Positions 23,831 through 35,673 of a stretch of DNA of 64,000 nucleotides are shown piece after piece. The notes under the pieces were generated by a model. It ran no database searches and was not told where the DNA came from. It saw only the letters and a list, made by a program, of their open reading frames with translations. The stretch is from Phocoena phocoena. Lineage: Eukaryota; Chordata; Mammalia; Artiodactyla; Phocoenidae. Location of the stretch: positions 50,609,124-50,673,123 of the forward strand of contig NC_089226.1 of NCBI RefSeq assembly GCF_963924675.1. The letters are read 5' to 3'. Position 1 is the stretch's first letter. Every line of letters begins with the position of its first letter. Made by a program: the position numbers and the translations under genes.

Positions 23831-24334
23831 GTATTCCTCATAACCCTTTGCCCGGGCAATGCAGACAGTAGGTTCTTAATGAAAAAATTATGTCATAAAA
23901 AATAGCTCTTTAATTCAAGTAGTATGTGATTTTGACACTCTGGTGGAACACTGCTTAGAAGAGATAAGAACTCTGAACATGTAGCAATAAAATATAACAT
24001 AGATGCCTAGTATGTTTTAAAGTATGCTTTTCATTATGTCTCTTGTGCATAAATGCACGTAATTTTTTTAATATTCTATTAATGACAGTGAAAGTAAGTA
24101 CCTTGATAAATACTGTTCTTTGCCTTTGATTAATTTGGTGTGTTCTGACCTCCTGTATTTAAGAAATCCATTAATTTTCTTGATTAAACTCTTATTTTCC
24201 TTATTGATAACCTGAAATATTTTATAGAATTGGATTTTATTCAATTCACCAATCATTTTGAATTTAATTTTGTAATAAGTACTGATTTGGCATTTTCATA
24301 ATATAATTTTTAGTCACAGCTATACTTTATTTTT
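23831..24334. other. Unassigned AT-rich sequence
   Basis: No gene or named repeat recognised between two L1 copies. It may belong to an old L1. Confidence 0.4.
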
Positions 24335-25569
24335 ACAACTCAATATTGAGAAAACCAACAACCCAATTAAAAAATGGGCAGAAGATCTAAAGAGACATTT
24401 TTCCAAACAAGACATCCAGATGGCCAACAGGCACATGAAAAGATGCTCAAAACCACTAATTATTAGAGAAATGCAAGTCAAAACCACAATGAGGTATCAC
24501 CTCACACCGGTGTAAGGTAATACCTCATTGTGACAGAAAGCTATCATCAAAAAGTCAAAAAAAAATAGGGCTTCCCTGGTGGCGCAGTGGTTGAGAGTCC
24601 GCCTGCCGATGCAGGGGACGCGGCTTCGTGTCCCGGTCCGGGAAGATCCCACATGCCACGGAGCGGCTGGGCCTATGAGCCATGGCCACTGAGCCTGCGC
24701 ATCCGGAGCCTGCCCTACGCAACTGGAGAGGCCACAACAGTGAGAGGCCCGCGTACCACAGAAAAAAAAAAAAAAAAGTCTACAAAAAATAGATGGCTGG
24801 AGAAGATGTGGAGAACAGGGACCTCTCATATACTGTTGGTGGGAATGTAAATTGGTGCACACACTTTGGAAAAGTATGGGGCTTCTTTTAAAAACTAAAA
24901 ATAGAGATACCATATGATCCATCAATCCCACTCCTGGGTATATATCCAGAAAAAATGAAAACTCGAATTAGAAAAGATACATGCATCCCAATGTTCACAG
25001 CAGCAGTATTTACATTAGCCAAGACATGGAAATAACCCAAATGCCCATCAACAGATGATTGGCTTAAGAAGATGTGGTGTATGTGGTGTGGTGTATATTT
25101 ATATACACACACACAATGGAATATTATTCAGCCATAGAAAAGAATAAATATTGTCATTTGCAGCAACATGGATGGACTTAGAGATTACTATATTAAGTGA
25201 AGAAAGTTGCAGAGAGAAGGCAAATACCATACAATATCACTTATATGTGGAATCTGAAAAACGGATGCAAATGAACTTATTCACAAAACAGAAATTTACT
25301 CACAGACATCACAGACATAGAAAACAAACTCACGGTTACAAAAGAGGACAGGGAGACAGGAAGGGATAAATTAGGAGTATGGGATTAACAGATATGAACT
25401 ACTGTATGTAAAGTAGATAAGCAACATGGATTTACTGTATCACATGGAGAATTATATTCAGTATCTTGTAATAACCTATAATGGGATATAATCAGAAAAA
25501 AATAACTGAATCACTATAATGTACACCTGAAAGTAACACAAACATTGTAAATCAACTATAATAAAAAAA
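24335..25569 (+). mobile_element. 5'-truncated L1, plus strand, with inserted SINE
   Basis: Sense L1 from the distal ORF2 region ('aacccaattaaaaaatgggc', 'gaggtatcacctcacaccgg') through the ORF2 end and a 3'UTR with 'tgtacacctgaaagtaacac' and 'aaatcaactataataaaaa'. It ends in an A-rich tail that served as target for the minus-strand L1 at 25585. ORF2 is decayed. A CHR SINE splits it at 24568. Confidence 0.88.
24568..24772 (+). mobile_element. CHR-2-type SINE inside the plus-strand L1
   Basis: Plus-strand CHR-2 body from gggcttccctggtggcgcag to the cgtaccacag end plus an A-tail. Flanks share aaaaagtc followed by an A-rich tataa-like stretch (24549-24567 and 24773-24791, imperfect), consistent with a degraded TSD. 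L1 ORF2 sequence resumes immediately after it. Confidence 0.93.
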
Positions 25570-25584
25570 GAAAAAAATGTATTT
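25570..25584. repeat. Target-site duplication, left copy (L1 at 25585-30524)
   Basis: The 15-mer gaaaaaaatgtattt is perfectly repeated at 30525-30539. It lies in the A-tail of the upstream plus-strand L1. Confidence 0.93.
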
Positions 25585-25777
25585 TTTTACTTTTTATTTT
25601 TTTATACAGCAGTTTCTTATTAATCATCAATTTTATACACATCAGTGTATACATGTCAATCCCAATCGCCCAATTCATCACAACACCACCCCCATGCCCC
25701 CGCTGCTTTCCCCCATTTCTTCTCTACATCTGTGTCTCAATTTCTGCCCTGAAAACTGGTTCATCTGTACCATTTTT

Positions 25778-28700
25778 CTAGGTTCCACATATATGCGTTA
25801 ATATACGATATTTGTTTTTCTCTTTCTGACTTACTTCACTCTGTATAACAGTCTCTAGATCCATCCATGTCTCTACAAATGACCAATTTCGTTCCATTTT
25901 ATGGCTGAGTAATATTCCATTGTATATATGTACCACATCTTCTTTATCCATTCGTCTGTCAGTGGGCATTTAGGTTGTTTCTATGACCTGGCTATTGTAA
26001 ATAGTGCTGCAATGAACATTGGGGTGCATGTGTCTATTTGAATTATGGTTTTCTCTGGGTATATGCCCAATAGTGGGATTGCTGGATCATATGCTAATTC
26101 TATTTTTAGCTTTTTAGGAACCTCCATACTGTTCTCCATAGTGGCTGTATCAATTGACATTCCCACCAACAGTGCAAGAGGGTTCCCTTTTCTCCACACC
26201 CTCTCCACCATTTGTTGTTTGTAGATCTTCTGATGATGCCCATTCTAACTGGTGTGAGGTGATACCTCATTGTAGTTTTGATTTGCACTTTTCTAATAAT
26301 TAGTGATGTTGAGGAGATTTTCATGTGCTTCTTGGCCATCTGTATGTCTTCTTTGGAGAAATGTCTTCGGTCTTCTGTCCATTTTTGGATTGGGTCGTTT
26401 GTTTTTTTAATATTGAGCTGCATGATTTGTTTACATATTTTGGGGATTAAACCTTTGTCCATTGATTCGTTTGCAAATATTTTCTCCCACTCTGAGGGTT
26501 GTCTTTTCATCTTGTTTATGGTGTCCTCTGCTGTGCAAAAGCTTTGAAGTTTCATTAGGTCCCATTTGTTTATTTTTGTTTTTATTTCCATTACTCTAGG
26601 AGGTGGATCAAAAAATATCTTGCTGTGATTTATGTCAAAGAGTGTTCTTCCTGTGTTTTCCTCCAAGAGTTTTATAGTGTCCAGTCTTACTTTTAGGTCT
26701 CTAATCCATTTTGAGTTAATTTTTCTGTATGGTGTTAGGGAGTGTTCTAATTTCATTCTTTTACATGTAGCTGTCCAGTTTACCCAGCACCACTTATTGA
26801 AGAGACTGTCTTTTCTCCATTGTATATCCTTGCCTCCTTTGTCATAGATTAGTTGAGCAAAGGTGCATGGGTTTATCTCTTGGCTTTCTATCTTGTTCCA
26901 TTGATGTATGTTTCTGTTTTTGTGCCAGTACCATATTGTCTTGATTACTGTAGCTTTGTAGTATAGTCTGAAGTCAGGGAGTCTGATTCTTCCAGCTCTG
27001 TTTTTTTCTCTCAAGACTGCTTTGGCTATTCGGGGTCTTTTGTGTCTCCATACAAATTTAAATTGTGTCTCCATACAAATTTTTTGTTCTAGTTCTGTAA
27101 AAACTGCCATTGGTAATTTGATAGGGATTGCATTGAATCCGTAGATTGCTTTGGGTAGTATAGTCATTTTCACAATATTGATTCTTCCAATCCAAGAACA
27201 TAGTATATCTCTCCATCTGTTGGTGTCATCATTAACTTCTTTCATCAGTGTCTTATACTTTTCTGCATACAGGTCTTTTGTCTCCCTAGGTATTTTATTC
27301 TTTTTGTTGCAGTGGCAAATGGGAGTGTTTCCATAATTTCTCTTTCAGATTTTTCATTATTAGTGTACAGGAATGCAAGAGATTTCTGTGCATTAATTTT
27401 GTATCCTGAAACTTTACCAAATTCATTGATTGGCTCTAGTAGTTTTCTGGTGGCATCTTTAGGATTCTCTATGTAGAGTATCATGTCCTCTGCAAACAGT
27501 GACAGTTTTACTTCTCTTTTCAAGTTTGTATTTCTTTTATTTCTTTTTCTTCTCTGATTGCTGTGGCTCAGACTTCAAAACTATGTTGAATAATAGTGGT
27601 GAGAGTGGACATCCTTGTGTTGTTCCTGATCTTAGAGGAAGTGCTTTCAGTTTTTCACCATTGAGAATGATGTTTACTGTGGGTTTGTTGTATATGGCCT
27701 TTATTATGTTGAGGTACGTTCTCTCTATTCCCACTTTCTGGAGAGTTTTTATCATAAATGGGTGTTGAAGTTTGTCAAAAGCTTTTTCTGCATCTATTGA
27801 GATGATCATATGGTTTTTCTTCTTCAATTTGTTAATATGGTGTATCACATTGATTGATTTGCATATATTGAAGAATCCTTGCATCCCTGGGATAAATCCC
27901 AATTGATCATGCTGTATGATCCTTTTAATGTGTTGTAGGATTCTGTTTGCTAGTATTTTGTTGAGGATTTTTGCATCTATATTCATCAGTGATACTGGTC
28001 TGTAATTGTCTTTTTTTGTAGTATCTTTGTCTGGTTTAGGTATCAGGGTGATGGTGTCCTCATAGAATGAGCTTGAGAGTGTTCCTTCCTCTGAAATTTT
28101 TTGGAAGAGTTAGAGAAGGATGGGTGTTAGCTCTTCTCTAAATGTTTGATAGAATTCACCTGTGAAGCCATCTGGTCCTGGACTTTTGTTTGTTGGAAGA
28201 TTTTAAATCATAGTTTCAATTTCATTACTTGTGATTGGTCTGTTCATATTTTCTCTTTCTTCCTGGTTCATCTTGGAAGGTTGTACCTTTCTATGAATTT
28301 GTCCATTTCTTCCAGGTTGTCCATTTTATTGGCATAGAGTTGCTTGTAGTAGTCTCTTACGATGCTTTGTATTTCTGCTCTGTTTGTTGTAACTTCTCCT
28401 TTTCATTTATAATTTTATTGATTTTTGAGTCCCGTCCCTCTTTTTCTTGATGAGTATGGCTAAAGGTTTATCAATTTTGTTTATCTTCTCAAAGAACCAA
28501 CTTTTAGTTTTATTGATCTTTGCTATTGTTTTCTTTGTTTCTATTTCATTTATTTCTGCTCTGATCTTTATGATTTCTTTCCTTCTGCTAACTTTGGGTT
28601 TTGTTTGTTCTTCTTTCTCTAGTTCCTTCAGGTATAAGGTTAGACTGTTTATTTGAGATTTTTCTTGTTTCTTGAGGTAGGCTTGTATAGCTATAAGCTT

Positions 28701-29469
28701 CCCTCTTAGAACTGCTTTTGCTGCATCCCATAGATTTTGGATCATCGTGTTTTCATTGTCATTTGTCTGTAGGTATTTTTTGATTTCCTCTTTGATTTCT
28801 TCAGTGATCTCTTGGTTATTTAGTGACGTACTGTGTAGCCTCCATGTTTGTGTGTTTTTTATGTTTTTTTCCCTGTAATTGATTTCTAATCTCATAGCGT
28901 TGCTGTCAGAAAAGATGCTTGATATAGTTTCAATTTTCTTAAATTTACTGAGGCTTGATTTGTGACCCAACATGTGATCTATCCAGGAGGATGTTCCCTG
29001 TGCACTTGAGAAGAGAGTGTAATCTGCTGTTTTTTGGATGGGATGTCATATAAATATCAATTAAATCTATCTGGTCTATTGTGTCGTTTAAAGCTTCTGT
29101 TTGCTTATTTATTTTCATTTTGGTTGATCTGTCCATTGGTGTAAGTGAGGTGTTAAAGTCCCCCACTATTATTCCATTACTGTCAATTTCTTCTTTTATA
29201 GCTGTTAGCAGTTTCTTTATTTTAAAGTCTATTTTATCTGATATGAGTATTGCTACTCCAGCTTCTTTTGGTTTCCATTTGCATAGAATATCTTTTTCCA
29301 TCCCCTCACTTTCAGTCTATGTGTCCCTAGGTTTGAAGTGGGTCTCTTGTAGGCAGCATATATATGGGTCTTGTTTTTGTATCCATTCAGCAAGCCTGTG
29401 TCTTTCGGTTGGAGCATTTAATCCATTCACGTTTAAGGTAATTATCGATATGTATGTTCCTATGTCCAT
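25778..29469 (-). pseudogene. L1 ORF2p pseudogene
   Basis: Endonuclease/reverse transcriptase relic. The start ATG is at 29467-29469 (ATG GAC ATA GGA). The longest open stretch of any frame in the window, 379 residues, lies at 26106-27245; it covers the post-RT thumb region to the C-terminal cysteine region and includes [15 protein letters not shown] and [15 protein letters not shown]. Damage includes about 150 bp missing between 'ctgttagca' and 'gtttctttatttt' near 29210, the RT box reading FAED in place of FADD (27485-27496), the endonuclease SDH reading SDS, the first cysteine of the C-terminal motif replaced by W, and several stops. Inactive. Confidence 0.9.
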
Positions 29470-29527
29470 TTTCTTAATTGTTTTGGGTTTGGTTTTGTAG
29501 GTCCTTTTCTTCTCTTGTGTTTCTCAC

Positions 29528-30431
29528 TTAGAGAAGTTCCTTTAGCATTTGTTGTAAAGCTGGTTTGGTGGTGCTGAATTCTCTTAGCTTTTGCTTTTCT
29601 GTAAAGCTTTTGATTTCTCCAACAAATCTGAATGAGGTCCTTGCTGGGTAGAGTAATCTTGGTTGTAGGTTTTTCCCTTTCATCACTTTAAGTATATCAT
29701 GCCAGTCCCTTCTGGCTTGTAGAGCTACTGCTGAGAAATCAGCTGTTAACCTTATGGGAGTTCCCTTGTATGTTATTTGTTGTTTTTCCCTTGCTGCTTT
29801 CAATAATTTTTCTTTGTCTTTAATTTTTGCCAATTTGTTTTCTGGGTATCTCGATGTGTTTCTCCTTGGATTTATCCTGTATGGGACTGTCTGCACTTCC
29901 TGGATTTGGGTGGCTCTTTCCTTTCCCATGTTAGGGAGGTTTTCGACTGTAATCTCTTCAGATGTTTTCTTGGGTCCGTTCTCTCTCTTCTCCTTCTGGG
30001 AGCCCTATAGTGCAAATATTTTTGCATTTAATGTTGTCCTAGAGGTCTCGTAGGCAGTCTTCATTTCTTTTCATTCTTTTTTCTGTATTCTGTTCTGTGG
30101 CAGTGAATTCCACCATTCTGTCTTCCAGGTCACTTATCCGTTCTTCTGCCTCAGTTATTCTGCTATTGATTCCTTCTAGTGTAGTTTTCATTTCAGTTAT
30201 TGTATTGTTCATCTCTGTTTGTTTGTTCCTATTTCTTCTAGGTCTTTGTTAAACATTTCTTGCATCTTCTTGGTCTTTGCTTCCATTCTTTTTCTGAGGT
30301 CTTGGATCATCTTCACTATCATTATTCTGAATTATTTTTTCTGGATGGTTGCCTATCTCCACTTCATTTAGTTGTTTTTCTGGGGTTTTGTCTTGTTACT
30401 TCATCTGGTACATAGCCCTCTGCCTTTTCAT
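29528..30431 (-). pseudogene. L1 ORF1p pseudogene
   Basis: The likely start ATG is at 30429-30431 and the canonical stop at 29528-29530, after the terminal MLKELL. The C-terminal 133 residues are open (29528-29929), including QITYKGTPIRLTADFSA and the PARTSFRF block of the RNA-binding C-terminal domain. The N-terminal coiled-coil part is broken by stops. The ORF1 N-terminus differs from that of the L1 at 40099, supporting a separate subfamily. Confidence 0.85.
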
Positions 30432-30524
30432 CTTGTCTTTCTGTGAATGTGATTTTTGTTCCACAGGCTGCAGGATTATAATTCTTGCTTCTGCTGTCTG
30501 CCCTCTCTTGGATGAGGCTATCTC

Positions 30525-30539
30525 GAAAAAAATGTATTT
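30525..30539. repeat. Target-site duplication, right copy
   Basis: gaaaaaaatgtattt, identical to 25570-25584. Host flank sequence continues beyond it. Confidence 0.93.
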
Positions 30540-33500
30540 GTATTCTACTGTGGTAAGGAAGTTGAAATTCAAAAATGTTATGTGACTTTCAGAAGTATCC
30601 CGCTGTAAAGCATTAGAACAGAATTGGGAGTATATAAGTGTTTATGGCATGGCTATCAAGCAACAGGGGAAGATGCATAAGCAGTGTATACCAGTCTTAC
30701 TGACGTAGTTTTTTTTGGGGAACAGTCATGCTGACAGAATAGTAGAAAATGTGCAGGTCCCATGTTTTCCATTACATTTTAGGGAGTGCAGAGCCATCTG
30801 GCAGGACCCGACGTCAGATTGCAGGAGAGGGACCCTGACCCTTGGCTATGGTGCTTTGAACCTGCATTGTTAGGAAAGTCTTGATCCTTTCCCTGGTGTG
30901 AACAGAAGCTGAGATATAATAGTAATGTGATGCTGTGGAACCTTGTCTCCAGCCTTTACTTGTCATCTAAGTATTCATGTTTGGGAAAGCGTTAGCACCT
31001 GGCCTCACATGATGAGTTGTGCAGGTGCAGACAAGGCTTGTTATTGACCAAGAAGGGTTATTTTAAGCACTTGGTCATGTCAGTTTCTGTGGGACTTTGA
31101 AGGAGACAAATTCCTTTGCTGGCAAGTGGGCCTCTAAGTGATCAGTCTTGGACAAGTTAACCTTTATCTCTTGTTTTTCTTGAAACCTTCTGCATATTTT
31201 ATAGATATTATATTCTATGTATACAATGTTAAAAGTATTATTTAAAAGAAGGTGGTAGAGCTGGATTTGAGACTGAGTCTCTGGACTCCACTTTCTATAA
31301 TCATTTCATTTCATTTCACTCTAGCGGCTGAGGAAAATCATGACAAAATAAATACTATTCTCCAGAGTTTGGAAATGTTTGTTTGTAGGAAGTGAGGAGC
31401 TAAGGAACATTTTTAAAGAGAACAGAGGTATGGTATTGATTGTCCTTAAGAATATACACCAGTGGCATTGCGAAGGATGAACTGAAAAGACAACTAGATT
31501 TGTGAAATTGTAGTAGGTGTAATAGTCTGGGTGCTATACAGGGAGTTTTAAGTAGAATTTGGGAGTGAGGAAGGAAAAGAAGGGACAGTTGCCATAGGCA
31601 AAAGTGAGACTACTTAGTGATTGGTTAGTAGTGAAGAGGGAGGAAGACAAAGGATTCTTGCCATTTGACTCTGTGTTTTCCATCTGTGTTCTTGGGAAAT
31701 TGGGAGACCATTGACAGAAATAGGTGAGTTAAAATGGAAGTAGATTTGATAGGATGTTAAGAATAAAAATTTGAAATGAGCTTAATAAGGCTGGTTGGGG
31801 TCATGAGATGGAAACTGAAATCAGACCTGGACCATGGAATATGTATGGAAAATCATAATTCACTTTTCAAACAGCAATTTTATGACTATGTTGGGAGGAA
31901 GAATTGGATTGTAAGAGGTTTTTGGGAAAGTTTGATTATAAAGTAGGGAAAAGCAGAAAATACAGCCTGCATTTTAACAGAAATTTGGCAAGGAAAAAGA
32001 AAAAGAGAACGGGAATGTGAAGGGGTAGCCGTCTTGAGAGAAGCCTTTTAAAATTGTTTTTGTTTTCGGGATAGAAAATATAAACTTTTGTGCAGTTCAA
32101 TCAAGGAAGTATCAAGTAGAGAGCATGATGCTTAAACTGTAGGAGGGTAATTTATAGAAAGTAGTTTTAGAGATTCTGGGAAGAAATGAGAATATATATG
32201 TAGAGCTCAAGCTCTAAAGAAAACAAAACATGTAGAACTTAAGCTTAGAAAGAAAAAGGGATGCCACCTTTTCTTTGATAAATAGAGAAAGCAATGGACA
32301 GTAAGGAAAAGACATTTTGTAGTAAACAGAAGAGGTTTGATATAATTTATAGTTTATCCATTGAATCCATGAATATTAACTTGGAGTCAGCTGCCTGAGA
32401 ATGAATCCAGCACAGAGGAAAGAGGAGCCAAGAGAGAGTGTCTGAGTTTAAAGATATTTATTGTACAATTCCCAGATATTAGTTTCATTCACGGGCTTTT
32501 CAGTTATGAGGCAATATCACCTATATTTTGTTTAAAATAGTTTGGGTGTGCTTACGATAGTTATATGCCTATCACTTGCAACGTGACCTCATCAACTGCA
32601 ACCATAGTTTCCTCCTTCCCATCTAATCCTACTTCGCCACAGTCACAAACATATGTGCCAGCACCTTCAATAATACTTCTCAAACCGACATTTTAAGGAT
32701 CTTATTCTTTACTGTATCCTGTCTTTGAAGCTCCATTCTTCCGATACATTCAGTCTATTAAGCTTTTGCTGCTTAGAGACCTTATTGAGTCTATCCCATC
32801 TCCTTATGTACCACCTTCTCATTTTCTAACTTCCATTTTGAGCAATTTCGTTTTCACAGTCCAACACAGTAAGTGCTCTCTTACAAATATTCTTGACTCC
32901 CTTAACTTGTCTTTTCAGGCCACCTGGTAAAATACCAATCATAGTTAAACTTAATTCTTTGTCTGCTGCATGTTGTTCCTTGGAATAATTGGAACACCAA
33001 AAGAAGCAATTAAAAAGCTCTGTTTGAATGAATGAGGCTTGGCTACTCTGGGCTCCATATTAAAGTGACCTGTGTATTCTGATTAGTTGGGAGAACCCTG
33101 ATGTTAATATATCTCCTGGTGATGTTCCATGGACTAGTTAGGCTCGTTCTTACCTATAGAACATAATCTTGGCTGCTAGAATTCTGGAAGCTCAATGAGG
33201 GGTGAAGGCATGGGTATCAAAATCTAGTGTGGGAATTTTCACTTGGTACCCCAGTTTACCGAAATCGAGCCTAAATTGTGCTTGGTTTTCCCCAGTTTGT
33301 AAACCTTTTATATTACATTTTCAGAAAAACCCCAGGAGTTTTGGGGGGGATGGGAATAAATCATTTTCTAGCTGTGGAGAAAAAAAGACGGGGTTTGGGA
33401 TTGAACTTATTAAATATATTTTCAGACAGCTTGGCTGATTTCAGCCCTTTTTTGTCTCCATTTTAGAGACAATAGGGCCACCAATTTTTGAGCCTTCTGG

Positions 33501-33970
33501 GAGTCTTGAAAGGAAAATTAGGTTCCTTCTAAGTGTGGCCTACTTTCAACTCAGGATCTAGCTTTCTCAAGTTTGCTGTCAATATTACCTGGTTCATTTG
33601 CTTTTCAGATTCCATAGTTTTATTGCTCTTGTGTCCCCTCACATCTTCTTTTTTCTCATGGTTGGATGGCTTCAAAAACATTCTTTCCCCTTATTTTGGT
33701 AGAGTTTTAGGAGGGAACAGAGTTTAATGCAGGCTTTAAACCTGCAGTCTTTAGAAATGACTTCATTTGAAGTCCTAGAAATCTTAATTTTTTCCCCATA
33801 CTTTTGCTCTTTAATTAGTTAATAAATTACCCTGCCCAAGGCAAGAGAAGACCTCCTTCGTGACTGATGGAAACTTTCCCAAGTCCTACAAAATGACAGT
33901 TTCTGCTCATCCCTACAGAGGAAATAGTTCACAGTATCCCTCTCCAACTAATTCAATTAAATGTATTACT
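30540..33970. other. Longest unassigned stretch of the window
   Basis: About 3.4 kb in which I recognise neither a gene nor a repeat family. Purine-rich runs occur at 31240-32460. Small frames (78 residues at 33202, 64 at 33533) lack domains and clear splice sites. It may contain unique host sequence or very old repeats. Confidence 0.5.
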
Positions 33971-33974
33971 TATC

Positions 33975-34185
33975 AACTTCATGGCAGGTAATGTGCTTGG
34001 CATTTATACATATTTTACTTCATTTGTTTCTCAAAAATAACCCTGTAAGTCATTTCATAACGTAAACAGTGAAGTTCTGAGAAGTTAACTTTCTTTCCCC
34101 AAACCACAAAGCTACCACATAGCTGAGTTAAAACATAAACCTGGTCTCCCTGATTCTAATTCTTTCCCTTCAGCTTCATTTTGCA
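33975..34185 (+). repeat. MIR SINE
   Basis: MIR-like sequence in order: 'ggtaatgtgcttggcattta', 'aataaccctgtaagt', a degraded 'agaagttaactttctttcccc' block and 'ccacatagctgagttaaaac', matching the MIR 'cacacagctagtaag' region. Confidence 0.75.
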
Positions 34186-34414
34186 TTTTATCTAAGAGCT
34201 GTTGTCAAGAGGCACTTCTGCTGTTCCCTAAAGGAACACATTTTCTATCTGTATAAGAGTGTTTTGTTTTTGTTTTTGCCAAGTGAAGAACAGTGAAAGA
34301 GAAGAAAATCTAGTTGTCCTGTTTAGGTTATTGTGTTGCAATTATCTGATACACACGTGCCATAGATAATGATGTTTTTCTCTCTTCATTTTTCTCTCTC
34401 TTTTTCATAATTAT

Positions 34415-34625
34415 GCCAGTTTTGGTGATGTTACATTAATCACTTTTTTAAAATGTCTTCCATCAAATTTCTCCACTATAAGGTTGGCATTATTTTCTTT
34501 GTAATTAAAAGGTATTTTGTAAGGAGGTTTTGTAAGTAATGATTCCTTGTTAAGCTTTTTCCTACTGGTTTTAGCACTTGATTTTTGAAAACCATCATTC
34601 CTTCTATGTATAATATTTTGCCTTC
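34415..34625 (-). repeat. Old L1M 3'UTR fragment, minus strand
   Basis: Antisense blocks 'ctttgtaattaaaaggtatt', 'ttttgtaaggaggt' and 'cctactggttttagcacttg' match the order of an ancient L1M 3'UTR. Diverged. Confidence 0.5.
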
Positions 34626-35106
34626 TACAGTAAAGAATGCCTTTCTCATATTCTCTCTCCTTGTGTCTGTCTGATTCTCTCTCTGTCTCCTTTTTTCTTT
34701 CATCAGTATAGATACATGGATTTCTACCTTATTCAACTTTTCCAGAGGTTTTTAGTCATTATTTCTTCATATACTTTTTCTATACCATACTCTTTCTCTT
34801 TTTCCACAACTTCAGTGACACAGATATTAGATCTTTGTTATTGTCTCTCAAGTTCCTGATACTCTGTTCATGTTTTTAAAAATCTTTTTTTAATCTTTTG
34901 TTTAGATTAGATCATATCTATTAATTTAAGTTCATCTAATATTTTTACTATTATTGTCATTTTGCTGTTGAGTGTATTCAGTGGGTTTTTTCCCTTTAAT
35001 TTCATTTATTGCATTTTTCAGTTCTCAAATTTCCATTTTGGTTTTCTTTGTATATTTTTCTTTGATAAATTTTTCTACTTTAAAATTTGTTTCAAGAATG
35101 TTTGCA

Positions 35107-35364
35107 GGGCTTCCCTGGTGGCACTGCAGTTAGGAATCCGCCTGCCAATGCAGGGGACACTGGTTCAAGCCCTGGTCCAGGAAGATCCCACATGCTGCGG
35201 AGCAACTAAGCCCCTGAGCCACAACTACTGAGCCCATGCTCCGCAACAAGAGAAGCCACCGCAGTGAGAAGCCCACATGCTGCAACAAAGAGTAGCCCCC
35301 ACTGGCCGCAACTAGAGAAAGCCCCTGCACAGTAACGAAGGGCCAACACAGCCAAAAAAAAAAA
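35107..35364 (+). mobile_element. CHR-1-type SINE, plus strand
   Basis: Long CHR form: gggcttccctggtggcactg, 'caatgcaggggacactggtt' (B-box-like ggttcaagccc), the two repeated 'gcaac..aga..gcc' blocks, then 'acacagccaaaaaaaaaa'. About 245 bp plus A-tail. Older-looking than the CHR-2 copies. Confidence 0.93.
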
Positions 35365-35452
35365 TTGTATTAAAAAATATATATATATGTGCAGTTAATC
35401 ATTTGAGTATTTTTCTAGTAGATGATTTAAAATCTTTGAATGATAACTGCAA

Positions 35453-35467
35453 TGTTTGTGTCATCTT
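35453..35467. repeat. Target-site duplication, left copy (SINE at 35468)
   Basis: tgtttgtgtcatctt, perfectly repeated at 35674-35688 on the far side of the SINE. Confidence 0.93.
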
Positions 35468-35673
35468 TTTTTTTTTTTTTTTCTGTACGCGGGCCTCTCA
35501 CTGTTGTGGCCTCTTCCATCGCGGAGCACAGGCTCCGGACGCGCAGGCTCAGCGGCCATGGCTCACGGGCCCAGCCGCTCCGCAGCATGTGGGATATTCC
35601 CGGACTGGGGCATGAACCCGTGTCCTCTGCATCGGCAGGCGGACTCTCAACCACTGCACCACCAGGGAAGCCC
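35468..35673 (-). mobile_element. CHR-2-type SINE, minus strand
   Basis: T tract, then 'ctgtacgcgggcctctcac' through to 'accaccagggaagccc'. Perfect 15 bp TSD. It retains several CpGs, including 'ctccggacgcgcagg'. Confidence 0.96.

Larger units (their letters stand above)
25585..30524 (-). mobile_element. Near-full-length L1, minus strand
   Basis: Reads on the minus strand from about 90 bp of 5'UTR (30524-30432) through ORF1 (30431-29528) and ORF2 (29469-25778) to a 3'UTR of a different type from the other large copies (T-rich 'acagcagtttcttattaatc' antisense end). A perfect 15 bp TSD flanks it. The 5' end is truncated within the 5'UTR. It has a deletion in the endonuclease region near 29210 and a small duplication at 27041-27082. 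About 4.94 kb. Confidence 0.94.
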
